DNA of 64,000 nt. Origin: Desulfonema magnum (GTDB taxonomy: Bacteria > Desulfobacterota > Desulfobacteria > Desulfobacterales > 4be13). Position numbers and translations under genes: made by a program. The stretch is from positions 7,673,001 through 7,737,000 of the forward strand of contig NZ_CP061800.1 in assembly GCF_017377395.1 (NCBI RefSeq), in the 5' to 3' direction. Shown here in pieces: positions 17,184-25,493 of the stretch; position 1 is the first letter of the stretch; each line of letters opens with the position of its first letter. A model generated the notes under the pieces. The model did no database searches. It saw only the letters and a program-made list of their open reading frames with translations, and had not been told where the DNA came from.

Positions 17184-19958
17184 ATGCAGCATTGGAAAGC
17201 TTTGAACATCAGGGCCGAGGGGAACGGCATATCTGAGCCACTGAGCTATCAGGTGAATCTGCTGGGAACCATCCTGGGGTATGTTATCCGGGAACACGCG
17301 GGGAATCATGTGTTTTCCCTTGTGGAAGACCTTCGGCTTCAATGCAAAAAAGCCAGGGAGACTGAATCAGAATCCCTTTACACAAAAGTTCAGGAACAGA
17401 TTCAGAACCTCAGCCTGGATGAGATTTTCTGGCTGATCCGGTCCTACACCACTTTCTTTCACCTGATAAATGAGGCAGAACGCCAGGAAATCACACGGAT
17501 CAATCAGGAACGGGAACTGTCGGAGACGCCGGAAACGCCCAGAACAGAATCCATTATGGAAGCCTTTTCCCGCCTCAGAAACAAGGGGTTTTCTTCTGAG
17601 CGCATATTCATCCTGCTAAATCAGCTGGATATTCAGCCCACGCTCACGGCACATCCCACGGAAGCCCGGCGGGGAAGCATTCTTTACAAGCAGAAACGAA
17701 TTGCCCGGATGCTGTCCAAATTACGATTTCGAGATCAGCTTTCCCCCCGTGAACTGGAACAGATTTTCATTGAAATTTACCATCAGATCGGGCTGCTCAT
17801 CCTCACCGATGATATTCGCGCGGACCGGCTCCGGGTAGAAGATGAAATTGAAAATGTCCTGTATTTCTGCACCATATCCATATGGGAGACCGTTCCCCGC
17901 ATTTATCACGACATGCAAAACGCGCTGGAGATTTATTTTGAAGATCGCCCCCGGGTTCCCGTGTTCTTCCGTTATCGTTCCTGGATTGGCGGGGACCGGG
18001 ACGGCAATCCTTTTGTGACACCTGACGTGACACACCACGCGTTGCAAGCGTATCGGCTGGCGGCCCTGAACCGATATCAGGAAGAATTGGGAAAATTGTG
18101 GCAGGAACTCAGCCTCTCCTCACGGCGGGTGGTGATTCCTCCTGAATTATGGGCATCCCTTAAAAAAGATGCTGAACTCATATCGCTCAGTCCGGAAATT
18201 TATCCCCGTTACCGGCACGAACCTTACCGGCTGAAACTCAGCTATATGCTTGAAAAAATCAGCCAACTGATATCAGAATCGTCCCGGGACGCTGTCTCAT
18301 ACACCAGTGATGAGTTTTTATCAGATCTGCGCCTGCTGGCCCGAAGTCTCGAAGCCAACGGTCTGGAGAATCTTGCCGCATATGGGCAGTTGTCGGATAT
18401 GATCATCCGGGCGCGTGTCTTTGGCTTTCATCTTGTCTCGCTTGACATACGCCAGCACAGCAAGGTTCATGACCAGGCTGTTGATGAATTGCTCCGACTG
18501 GCAGGAGTGACAGATTTTTACAGCGAACTGCCGGAATCTCAAAAAATAGATATCCTGGAAAAAGAACTGCTCAACCCCAGGCCCCTCATTGCCTGTTATA
18601 TTGGCGTGTCCGATCTCACAACCTCGGTATTGAAAACTTTTGAAGTTGTCCGGGAAGCCATTGAAAAAGACCCTCGTTCCATCGGGGCCTGCATTGTGAG
18701 CATGACCCATGCAGTCAGCGATATGCTGGAAGTTCTGCTACTTGCAAAAGAAGCCGGGTTGTGGCGGATTCAAAAAGAAAACGCGGAAAGCCCGATGGAT
18801 GTTGTGCCGCTCTTTGAGACTATTGAAGACCTGGAAAATGCCGAACACCTCATGGACGTTCTGTTTACGAATCCGGTATATCGCCTGCATTTGAAAGCGC
18901 GGGAGAATTTTCAAGAGATCATGCTCGGTTATTCTGACAGCAACAAAGACGGGGGCTATTGGATGGCAAACTGGGCATTACAGAAAGGTCAGGCATGTTT
19001 GGCAAAAATTTGTCGCAAGCATCATATCACGTTTCGGATGTTTCACGGCCGCGGGGGAACTGTGGGACGGGGCGGCGGCAGAGCGAACCAGGCCATTTTT
19101 GCTATGCCTCGGGTGAGCCAGAACGGGCGAATTCGGTTTACAGAACAGGGGGAAGTCATCTCTTTTCGTTACGCGCAGACATCCATAGCCCACCGCCATT
19201 TGGAACAGATTGTGAATGCTGTGTTGCAAACAATAAGCAGCAATACGCGGAGAGAGGCGGCTGACACAGATGAAACAGAACAGATAATGGATGAAATTTC
19301 AAAACGATCCATGCGGGCATATCGGTCGCTTATTGATAATGAAGGCTTTTGGGAATGGTATAAGCAGATTACTCCTATCGAGCATATCAGCCGCCTGCCC
19401 ATTGCTTCCCGTCCGATCTCGCGAAAGTCGGCTCAGGATGTCGAGTTTGAAGATTTGCGGGCCATTCCCTGGGGGTTTGCATGGACACAGACCCGTTATA
19501 ATCTTCCGGGATGGTACGGCATTGGCGAGGCTTTGGAAACAATGACCTGTGAGAATCCCGAAAATCTGGTCCGGTTGCAGGAGATGTACAGTACATCCAT
19601 ATTTTTTCGCACGGTCTTAGACAATGCACAACGGGAAATGGCCCGGGCAAGACTCCATATTGCCAAACATTACAACATCCTGTCTGATAAAAATTATCAT
19701 GACCGGATTGCATCGGATTTTAAGAAAGCACGTCGGGTAATCTTGAAAATCACTGGCCTGGATGAATTAATGGCAGATCATCCGGTGATTCAGAAATCTG
19801 TCCGGCTGCGTAATCCTTATACAGATGTACTCAATCTTTTACAAATTGAACTCCTCAGCCGCTGGCGAGAAACATCTGAAAACGGACGCGGCCCAATCCG
19901 ACATGCCACTTTTCTCACGATTAACGGCATTGCCGCAGCTATGCAAAGTACGGGGTAG
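17184..19958 (+). CDS. ppc: Phosphoenolpyruvate carboxylase
   Basis: 924 residues, full length for the bacterial type. Start ATG 17184 follows AAGGAGGTG. Signature motifs are present: TAHPTEARRGS with catalytic His157, WIGGDRDGNPFV, IMLGYSDSNKDGGYW and FRMFHGRGGTVGRGGG. It carboxylates phosphoenolpyruvate to oxaloacetate in the cytosol. The role is anaplerotic: topping up C4 acids for amino acid synthesis. It converges on pyrK with only 30 bases between stops, and a short GGGGCAA heptamer tract fills that gap. Confidence 0.97.
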   Translation: MQHWKALNIRAEGNGISEPLSYQVNLLGTILGYVIREHAGNHVFSLVEDLRLQCKKARETESESLYTKVQEQIQNLSLDEIFWLIRSYTTFFHLINEAERQEITRINQERELSETPETPRTESIMEAFSRLRNKGFSSERIFILLNQLDIQPTLTAHPTEARRGSILYKQKRIARMLSKLRFRDQLSPRELEQIFIEIYHQIGLLILTDDIRADRLRVEDEIENVLYFCTISIWETVPRIYHDMQNALEIYFEDRPRVPVFFRYRSWIGGDRDGNPFVTPDVTHHALQAYRLAALNRYQEELGKLWQELSLSSRRVVIPPELWASLKKDAELISLSPEIYPRYRHEPYRLKLSYMLEKISQLISESSRDAVSYTSDEFLSDLRLLARSLEANGLENLAAYGQLSDMIIRARVFGFHLVSLDIRQHSKVHDQAVDELLRLAGVTDFYSELPESQKIDILEKELLNPRPLIACYIGVSDLTTSVLKTFEVVREAIEKDPRSIGACIVSMTHAVSDMLEVLLLAKEAGLWRIQKENAESPMDVVPLFETIEDLENAEHLMDVLFTNPVYRLHLKARENFQEIMLGYSDSNKDGGYWMANWALQKGQACLAKICRKHHITFRMFHGRGGTVGRGGGRANQAIFAMPRVSQNGRIRFTEQGEVISFRYAQTSIAHRHLEQIVNAVLQTISSNTRREAADTDETEQIMDEISKRSMRAYRSLIDNEGFWEWYKQITPIEHISRLPIASRPISRKSAQDVEFEDLRAIPWGFAWTQTRYNLPGWYGIGEALETMTCENPENLVRLQEMYSTSIFFRTVLDNAQREMARARLHIAKHYNILSDKNYHDRIASDFKKARRVILKITGLDELMADHPVIQKSVRLRNPYTDVLNLLQIELLSRWRETSENGRGPIRHATFLTINGIAAAMQSTG

Positions 19959-19985
19959 GGGCAAGGGGCAAGAGGCAAGGGGTTG
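19957..19985. repeat. 7-bp tandem repeat (GGGGCAA)
   Basis: About four imperfect GGGGCAA units overlap the ppc stop codon and end four bases before the pyrK stop. They fill the gap between convergent genes, and no separate terminator hairpin is evident. Confidence 0.75.
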
Positions 19986-19988
19986 TTA

Positions 19989-20786
19989 TCAAATCCTGAG
20001 CAGACCTGAATCAAAAACCGGTCCGTTTTTGCAGACATGCAGGTATTTATCAGGATCTGTTTTGCTTTCAACAGCGCATCCCAGACAGGCTCCCATGCCA
20101 CATGCCATGATGGTTTCAATGGAAATCTGACATGGTGTCGCGTATTTTTCCGCAATTTGTGCAACAGCGTTTAACATCGCGGGGGGACCGCAGGCATAGA
20201 TGATATCCGGACGGTTTTTCTTTATTTCAGATTCAAGCGGGACCGTGATAAGTCCTTTTTTCCCCGCACTTCCGTCATCTGTGGTGATGTCTGCCGTTAT
20301 TCCCATGGAGAGAAAATCATCTTTGCACAAAATATCATGTTTTGATCTGCCGCCGATAAAGACTTGGCATTCTGAAAGATCAATCCCTGTTTTCTGAATG
20401 GAGGAAGCCAGAAAAAACATCGGAGCAACCCCGATTCCTCCGGCCACAATAAAAATGCGGCGCACATTATCGGGAATGACAAAACCGTTCCCTAATGGTC
20501 CGAGAAGGTCTATTATATTACCTTTTTTATAACTGGAAAGTTTTTGGGTGCATGTTCCGACGACTTTATAAAGAAGTTCAATTCCTTTGATGCAGTCATC
20601 TTTTGTGATGAGCCGGTGGATGGAAAACGGGCGACGAAGCAACCGCGCAATATCATCCCCGAATCGCAGCGTGATAAACTGGCCCGGGTGTGCATCTGAA
20701 TACCCTTTGTTGCATGTTAAACCAATTTTGTAATAGGAACCGCTTATATTTTCGTTCCAAAGAACCTGATTTTTTTCTTGAAACAT
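19989..20786 (-). CDS. pyrK: Dihydroorotate dehydrogenase B, electron transfer subunit
   Basis: 265 residues. An N-terminal FAD-binding barrel (about 10-100; RLLRRPFSIHRL is the flavin motif) is followed by a ferredoxin-reductase NAD domain (about 105-215; VAGGIGVAPMFFLA). The C-terminal 2Fe-2S site is seen in ACGMGACLGCAVESK plus C in HVCKNGPVF, four Cys in all. PyrK passes electrons between PyrD and NAD. Usually pyrD follows in the same operon; here the gene ends against ppc and pyrD is absent from the window, so it is an orphan or serves a related flavoenzyme. No Shine-Dalgarno sequence is visible. A GTGTTAG heptamer array lies 15 bases upstream of the ATG. Confidence 0.92.
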   Translation of the reverse strand: MFQEKNQVLWNENISGSYYKIGLTCNKGYSDAHPGQFITLRFGDDIARLLRRPFSIHRLITKDDCIKGIELLYKVVGTCTQKLSSYKKGNIIDLLGPLGNGFVIPDNVRRIFIVAGGIGVAPMFFLASSIQKTGIDLSECQVFIGGRSKHDILCKDDFLSMGITADITTDDGSAGKKGLITVPLESEIKKNRPDIIYACGPPAMLNAVAQIAEKYATPCQISIETIMACGMGACLGCAVESKTDPDKYLHVCKNGPVFDSGLLRI

Positions 20787-20800
20787 TTTTATATGGAAGA

Positions 20801-20866
20801 GTGTTAGGTGTTAGGTGTTAGGTGTTAGGTGTTAGGTGTTAAGTGTTAAGTGTTAAATGTTAAATG
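20801..20866. repeat. 7-bp tandem repeat (GTGTTAG)
   Basis: About nine units, degenerating from GTGTTAG to GTGTTAA and ATGTTAA, directly upstream of the pyrK start. The same unit recurs at 37341-37369. A CTCGTTCCCATGCTTCGCGT hairpin follows at 20871-20902. Confidence 0.9.
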
Positions 20867-20983
20867 GCTCCTCGTTCCCATGCTTCGCGTGGGAACGAGA
20901 TCGCCACAGGTTTTTAAAAGATACTATCATAAATAAAAATTATCAAGAAATAATTTGTTCTGCCGGTAATCAGACTTTGAAGA

Positions 20984-21134
20984 TAAGTACCTGAGCAAAA
21001 GTTTTTTTATATACTTTTTTTCCACGAGCGGCGGAGAAACCCGGCTTTTTCCTTTGCCAGAGACGCGTCATTCCGGAAAAAAAAGCCGGGTTTCTTCCCC
21101 GGGCAGATATTAAAAACTTATAGTCAGGTACTTA
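20984..21134. mobile_element. TIR family 1 element (copy b)
   Basis: Ends TAAGTACCTGAGCAAAAGTT and AAAACTTATAGTCAGGTACTTA. The interior GAAACCCGGCTTTTTCC / GGAAAAAAAAGCCGGGTTTC and the CCCCGGGCAGATATTAAAAA stretch match copy a closely. It ends about 95 bases before the csp promoter. Confidence 0.8.
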
Positions 21135-21228
21135 CACCATATCCGGCGAAACTAGCTGCTTTTATTCTTATTTTTTCTGTTCTGCATATGGAAATACAGC
21201 CATTAAGAAAAAAATATTTCTTTTATGC

Positions 21229-21257
21229 TTGACTTTGTGCAACAAAAGGCTTATGTT
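21229..21257 (+). promoter_or_regulatory. Sigma-70-type promoter of the cold-shock gene
   Basis: TTGACT (21229-21234) and TATGTT (21252-21257) are separated by exactly 17 bases. Transcription from about 21264 would give a leader of roughly 110 bases, as in cspA-type genes whose leaders act as temperature-responsive structures. The leader function is inference. Confidence 0.7.
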
Positions 21258-21376
21258 ATTTTTTATTAAGGCTCGGTCATATTTCCGGGCAGTTTCGTTC
21301 TGAAGGATTGTTCCATATGTCAGTGTGGCAACCTGAGGTTTGGGAACTTAAATCATTTTGAAAGGAGGTTGGCACA

Positions 21377-21577
21377 ATGGCAAACGGAATTGTCAAATGG
21401 TTCAGTGATAAAAAAGGCTTCGGCTTCATCGAGCAGGAAGACGGAAACGATGTATTTGTTCATCATTCAGCAATTAACGCATCCGGTTTCAGGACTCTGA
21501 GCGAAGGTGACAGAGTGACTTTTGACGTGGAACAAGGCCCTAAAGGACCTGCTGCGGCAAATGTGACAAGAGTTTAG
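21377..21577 (+). CDS. Cold-shock protein, CspA family
   Basis: 66 residues, a single cold-shock domain. Both RNA-binding motifs are intact: KGFGFIEQ (RNP1) and DVFVHHSAI (RNP2). The start has AAAGGAGG in front. It binds single-stranded RNA and DNA and melts mRNA structure. It is a monocistronic gene with its own promoter, a long leader and a factor-independent terminator. Confidence 0.97.
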   Translation: MANGIVKWFSDKKGFGFIEQEDGNDVFVHHSAINASGFRTLSEGDRVTFDVEQGPKGPAAANVTRV

Positions 21578-21602
21578 CACTGTCATTTGAATAAATAGAA
21601 TA

Positions 21603-21641
21603 AAAAGGCATTTCCCAAAATAAGGGGAATGCCTTTTTTAT
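21603..21641 (+). terminator. Rho-independent terminator of csp
   Basis: The stem AAAAGGCATTTCCC pairs with GGGAATGCCTTTTTT across a short loop, followed by a T run, 26 bases after the csp stop. Confidence 0.9.
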
Positions 21642-21651
21642 TGTGGTATAA

Positions 21652-21705
21652 AGGCTCATGAAAAAGCCGGATTTTTTGCCCCCGGTCATACAAATATTTA
21701 ATGTA
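21652..21705. repeat. GGCTCATGAAAAAGCCGG repeat
   Basis: GGCTCATGAAAAAGCCGGAT then CCCCGGTCATACAAATATTT resembles the AACGCTCATGAAAAA family (5745, 9568, 33052). It is followed by GACGGGGTTTGCGACGCTGT, part of the family 2 interiors. Confidence 0.45.
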
Positions 21706-21798
21706 CCCTTCGACAAGCTCAGGGTGCGGACCGGCCTCGTTGCCAGACGGGGTTTGCGACGCTGTCCGGTAAATTACAACATAACAAGTCGAAACCTG

Positions 21799-22056
21799 TT
21801 ATGAGCCTTTTTCTTTCTTTTTCCGATGAATAACTTTTTTTTTCGACCACCTTTCCAGAAAGCTGATCATACCGGAATCATAAGCTCTGTCTATCACTTC
21901 TTCCCGAACTTTCAGCCCGTCTGATCTCCCCATGGCGGTCTTTAAACATTCTGTTTTATGTTCACACGCAAGACAGTCCTCAGGGGTATGTCTGAGGTCA
22001 TCTTCTCCTTTTGGAAAAACTATATCGAGTACACCGAAACAAGATGGATATTTCAT
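21799..22056 (-). CDS. Small conserved cysteine-containing protein
   Basis: 85 residues. Cysteines at 6 (YPSCFG), then CLACEH and TEC near 28-37 form a possible metal or Fe-S site (C-x2-C-x5-C). The C-terminus is strongly basic (RWSKKKVIHRKKKEKGS). I believe similar small proteins occur in sulfate reducers, but no function is known to me. It lies 105 bases downstream of radC on the same strand. A heptamer tract (TTGTCAG-type) lies just upstream of its ATG, and no ribosome site is obvious. Confidence 0.7.
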   Translation of the reverse strand: MKYPSCFGVLDIVFPKGEDDLRHTPEDCLACEHKTECLKTAMGRSDGLKVREEVIDRAYDSGMISFLERWSKKKVIHRKKKEKGS

Positions 22057-22061
22057 AATTA

Positions 22062-22085
22062 ATTGTCAGCTTTCAGTTGTCAGTA
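22062..22085. repeat. 7-bp imperfect repeat (TTGTCAG/CTTTCAG)
   Basis: ATTGTCAGCTTTCAGTTGTC contains three heptamer units directly upstream of the 85-residue gene. Confidence 0.6.
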
Positions 22086-22161
22086 AAAAATAATCCGCTA
22101 TCTGTCAGCACGCTCACCTGACAGTGCAAAGACATTGCTAAAATTGATAATTGACAAAGAG

Positions 22162-22875
22162 TTACTGTTCGCTTTCACGATTCATTTTGGCAATATAGCC
22201 CTGATCCGCAAAGCTGAAATACGTGTTATTTCCTATTACCAGGTGTTCATGAACGGTTATTCCCATCACCTTGCAGGCAAAGACAAGCTGACGGGTTATG
22301 GCAATATCTTCTGCCGAGGGCTTGGGATCGCCTGAGGGATGATTGTGGGCAAAAATAAGCGCGGCAGAATGGTGACTCAGGGCCGCTGCAACCACTTCTC
22401 TCGGATAAACAGAACTCGCGGTTAATGTCCCTTCAAAGAGTGTCTCGGTGGTAATGACTTTGTTTTTCGCGTCCAGAAAAATCACTTTGAAGCATTCACG
22501 GTTCCTGTCCCTCATGTTGTGATAGAGATAATCGAACAGTTCCTTTGAGTTGTTAATGGGATCTCTTTGTATCAGTTTTTTTTCAAGATATCGGTCCGCA
22601 ACAGCCTTTATCAGTTTGATCCCCAGCAGATTCGAAGGGCCGATCCCTTTAATCTCCTGAAGTTCTTCAGAGGACGCTTCAAACACGGCCTGGAAAGTTT
22701 TAAATTTTTCCAAGGCGTCTTTTGCAGCCTGTTTGCAATCTTTTCTCGGGGTTCCGAGGGTCAGAAGCAGTTCAATCACTTCATAGTCAAGGAAACCGCC
22801 AAGCCCCGAGTCAAGAAACTTTTCCCGCAGCCGCTTTCTGTGACCTTTTCCTTTATGGGATGTGTTTTTTTCCAT
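22162..22875 (-). CDS. radC: RadC family JAB-domain protein
   Basis: 237 residues. An N-terminal helix-hairpin-helix-like part (about 40-90; EELQEIKGIGPSNLLGIKL) precedes the JAB/MPN metalloprotease-like domain (about 110-232) with the JAMM residues in FAHNHPSGDPKPSAED. The DNA repair role once assigned to RadC is not well supported; related proteins are frequent in mobile and defence loci. It starts seven bases after the Toprim gene stop, so it is the last gene of the long minus-strand operon, either as a passenger or a working member. Confidence 0.93.
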   Translation of the reverse strand: MEKNTSHKGKGHRKRLREKFLDSGLGGFLDYEVIELLLTLGTPRKDCKQAAKDALEKFKTFQAVFEASSEELQEIKGIGPSNLLGIKLIKAVADRYLEKKLIQRDPINNSKELFDYLYHNMRDRNRECFKVIFLDAKNKVITTETLFEGTLTASSVYPREVVAAALSHHSAALIFAHNHPSGDPKPSAEDIAITRQLVFACKVMGITVHEHLVIGNNTYFSFADQGYIAKMNRESEQ

Positions 22876-22882
22876 GGAATTG

Positions 22883-23518
22883 CTATCTGAATAATTTTTT
22901 TAACCATTTGACAAAGTCGCTGGCTTTACCGTCGTCAACAATATACTCCTGAGTTTTAACAAATCTGTAAGTAATGGCATTTCCAAGCTGAGTGCCTGGT
23001 CTTTCCTGCCATGCAAGCCATGTATGAATAATGGCCTTGGATTTCTGAGTTTCAGTGAATCTGTTTTTACCAGTCGAAATAAGCGCATCAACTTTTTTCT
23101 TTGCAATGGGTAATAAGTCGTCATTATCCGGAACCAGAAAGCGAACAAAATCTTCTATTGTCCCTTTAACCTGATTATTTGGCATGAGCCAGATTCCGAT
23201 TTTAGGCAATTCTTCTTCTTCATCACTCAGAATTATGCCTTTGGGATTCGGATTTGTCGGAATATTTTCATATCCGGATTTGTCAAGATTGTTCTTCAAT
23301 GTCTGCCATCTTTCGGCTAAAACATCATCTGAGTCAACGATAATTCCGACAACCTCATAGGTTCCGGTTTTAATTGTTGTCGGAAGAAGATTAAGGAGTT
23401 TATTCATCCCTTCACAGTTCTTAATTTCAAAATCTTCAAAAGCTATTTTTCGCTTTTTCAGAAGTTTTTCAATGACCTTTTTATCGTCTATACCTTCTAC
23501 CAATAAAAGTTTTTGCAT
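22883..23518 (-). CDS. Toprim/DUF3226 family protein
   Basis: 211 residues. The N-terminal Toprim signature KLLLVEGIDDKKVIEKLL (acidic Glu) and IIVDSDD (acidic pair) match DUF3226, a compact Toprim nuclease-like family. The pattern RWQTLKNNL plus GIWLMPNN with GTIEDFV agrees. It starts three bases after the stop of the ATPase gene, so the two are translationally coupled. Family knowledge: OLD nucleases fuse an ABC-type ATPase to a Toprim nuclease. Here they are separate, as in PARIS (AriA/AriB, where AriB is a different Toprim family, DUF4435). A defence role is inference. Confidence 0.85.
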   Translation of the reverse strand: MQKLLLVEGIDDKKVIEKLLKKRKIAFEDFEIKNCEGMNKLLNLLPTTIKTGTYEVVGIIVDSDDVLAERWQTLKNNLDKSGYENIPTNPNPKGIILSDEEEELPKIGIWLMPNNQVKGTIEDFVRFLVPDNDDLLPIAKKKVDALISTGKNRFTETQKSKAIIHTWLAWQERPGTQLGNAITYRFVKTQEYIVDDGKASDFVKWLKKLFR

Positions 23519-23521
23519 GGC

Positions 23522-24529
23522 TTATCTGATTTCAAGGTTTTGTTCCAAACTCAGTTTCACCTCTTCAATATCAAGTTCCACTGCTCTGATCATCTGCTTT
23601 TTAGGCAATAATTTCAGTTTTATGACTGTTGTTTCGTCCTGATGCCCCTCGGACAGAGCAATTTTCTGTAATGCCCAGATGGTATCCCGGCTGTGAGTTG
23701 TAGCAATTATCTGAATGTTCAGCTTTTCAGCTATTTGATAAATGATTTTCCATAATTTTTTTTGCACAGACCAATGAAGTCCGTTTTCAAATTCATCAAT
23801 AAGTAATGTTCCGTTTTCACAACAAACAAGCGCAATCACAGTTCTGAGTACACGGACAGCCCCGTCTCCCATACTGCCCAGGGCGACAGGCCGGCTCTTA
23901 TTTCGTAATTTTACAATGGCTTTTTTTATCGCAGATGTCTCATCAATGAAAGCAAGTCGTTGGATATCTTTGTCAATAATCTGCAATGCTTCAATTACAT
24001 AATTTTCCTTATCTGTTAATACAATTTCACTCCATCCCAACGACAGTCTCAGGCTGCTATCAGGCAAATTCGCGCTGACTATATTATGTTTTGTCTGAGC
24101 TGACGAATATGATATATGGTTTTTAAAGTCGGATAATGGAATTTCCTCAGTTTTATTATTGTCTTCTATTATCAGGACAGGCTGATTTTTATCTATCTTA
24201 TCTAAATAAAAAAAAATACCTGTCTGCTCATCCCTTCCGATATAAACAGCCTCACTTTTCTGATTAAGAATTTTTCTGTCATAAAAGAGCGATGTCAGAC
24301 CGTTTAAGACATCCTGAAGTGAGTCATTTGTTATCCATTCGCCCCTGTGGTGAGGCCAAGTATAAATCTGCCTACCTATTTCATCCTTTTTGAGATAAGT
24401 TATAAGGGCTTCTAAAAGAGAACTTTTGCCCACATTATTCTTCCCAATAATCAGATTAACCCTTTTCAGGGAAGTGATTTTTAGTTCTTTGAAAAGTCTG
24501 TAGTTTTTTATGTAAAATGATTCTAACAT
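23522..24529 (-). CDS. OLD-like AAA ATPase (AAA_15/AAA_21)
   Basis: 335 residues. Walker A GKNNVGKSSLLEAL lies at about 29-42. The signature-like stretch RPVALGSMGDGAVR is near 215-228, Walker B GTLLIDEFENGLHW near 247-260, and the switch His in IIATTHSRDTIWAL near 275-288. SMC/OLD-type ATPases of this kind sense DNA ends or phage proteins in defence systems. It is followed three bases later by the Toprim gene and preceded by a 28-base gap from an unknown gene, so it belongs to the five-gene operon. No nuclease domain is fused to it. Confidence 0.9.
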   Translation of the reverse strand: MLESFYIKNYRLFKELKITSLKRVNLIIGKNNVGKSSLLEALITYLKKDEIGRQIYTWPHHRGEWITNDSLQDVLNGLTSLFYDRKILNQKSEAVYIGRDEQTGIFFYLDKIDKNQPVLIIEDNNKTEEIPLSDFKNHISYSSAQTKHNIVSANLPDSSLRLSLGWSEIVLTDKENYVIEALQIIDKDIQRLAFIDETSAIKKAIVKLRNKSRPVALGSMGDGAVRVLRTVIALVCCENGTLLIDEFENGLHWSVQKKLWKIIYQIAEKLNIQIIATTHSRDTIWALQKIALSEGHQDETTVIKLKLLPKKQMIRAVELDIEEVKLSLEQNLEIR

Positions 24530-24557
24530 AACTTACCCATTGATTGAAATAAGAGTT

Positions 24558-25493
24558 TTAATGATACTTGTATGTATCCAAATGCGGGCCAATATAGCCG
24601 ATAAGGAAGCCTTTATTATTATCATTCGGGGGGCAGAAGTGGATTCTCAAATTCTGCCCTTTTTGTTTGCTATGCCACTCAAACAATCTCTTTTTTCCAT
24701 CAGGACAGACAAATTCTCTTTGATAGCCATAGTGTTTCAGTGTAATTTTAGTTTCTCTTGTCGCTTCAAGCCCCATTTGCTGATAATCAGGCAGCAAGCT
24801 TTCATTTTTGGTTAGTTTTCCGCTGTATTCATTCATTTTGGATAAATGTTCCTGAATGATCTTTACATTTGTTGGCGAAAAATCAAGCCTGTCCAACTGC
24901 TCCCTGACGCATTCGCAAAATGAAAGTTCCTGATATAAAATAGCTTTTTGCGTCCACAGGTCCTTCCAGGATGAAATATTCTGAAATATTCTTTTTGTCA
25001 GTTCATCAATAACATGAGGCAATTGTTTGGAATTGAACACATTGATAATTTCGGATTCTTCAGCATCTCCCTCTCCCTGGCACTCAAGATAAATTCGTTC
25101 CGAATCATACAAGGCAGAATTTTGCAGACTTGTCAGTATGCCGTCAAAAAAGAACGCACCTGCCAGAGAACTGGAACTCACATCCTCACTATGAAGGCGG
25201 CATTCGTGATAATCAAGATATTCATCCAAAAGCGTTTCAATATACGGGCCCTTCCGAACAACAAACCTGAACCAGCGCATCTGATCTTTGCTGGCTTTAT
25301 TAAGCCATTGAAAGACATTATATTGTGAAGCAATCTCTTTTTCCCACAGTCTTTCCGAAGTGCATAAAGGGTCTTCATTTTGAACGGATTTGAGGAGTTT
25401 GATCACTGAAATCAGTTCATTCATTAAGTCATGAGCGTGATTACGATCAGAAGCCTGCCCTTGAAAAGATAACTCATTGACAAACACATACAT
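24558..25493 (-). CDS. Unknown protein of the DUF262/DUF3696 operon
   Basis: 311 residues, not recognised with certainty. It is acidic, rich in Trp, Cys and Leu, with no signal peptide or membrane segment. The C-terminal stretch LRIHFCPPNDNNKGFLIGYI-GPHL has the look of a conserved domain end seen in third components of ATPase-containing defence operons. Cysteines in YLECQGEGD and FCECV show no clear metal pattern. Its start overlaps the DUF3696 ATPase stop by one base, which indicates tight coupling. It could be an effector or an adaptor. Confidence 0.8.
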   Translation of the reverse strand: MYVFVNELSFQGQASDRNHAHDLMNELISVIKLLKSVQNEDPLCTSERLWEKEIASQYNVFQWLNKASKDQMRWFRFVVRKGPYIETLLDEYLDYHECRLHSEDVSSSSLAGAFFFDGILTSLQNSALYDSERIYLECQGEGDAEESEIINVFNSKQLPHVIDELTKRIFQNISSWKDLWTQKAILYQELSFCECVREQLDRLDFSPTNVKIIQEHLSKMNEYSGKLTKNESLLPDYQQMGLEATRETKITLKHYGYQREFVCPDGKKRLFEWHSKQKGQNLRIHFCPPNDNNKGFLIGYIGPHLDTYKYH

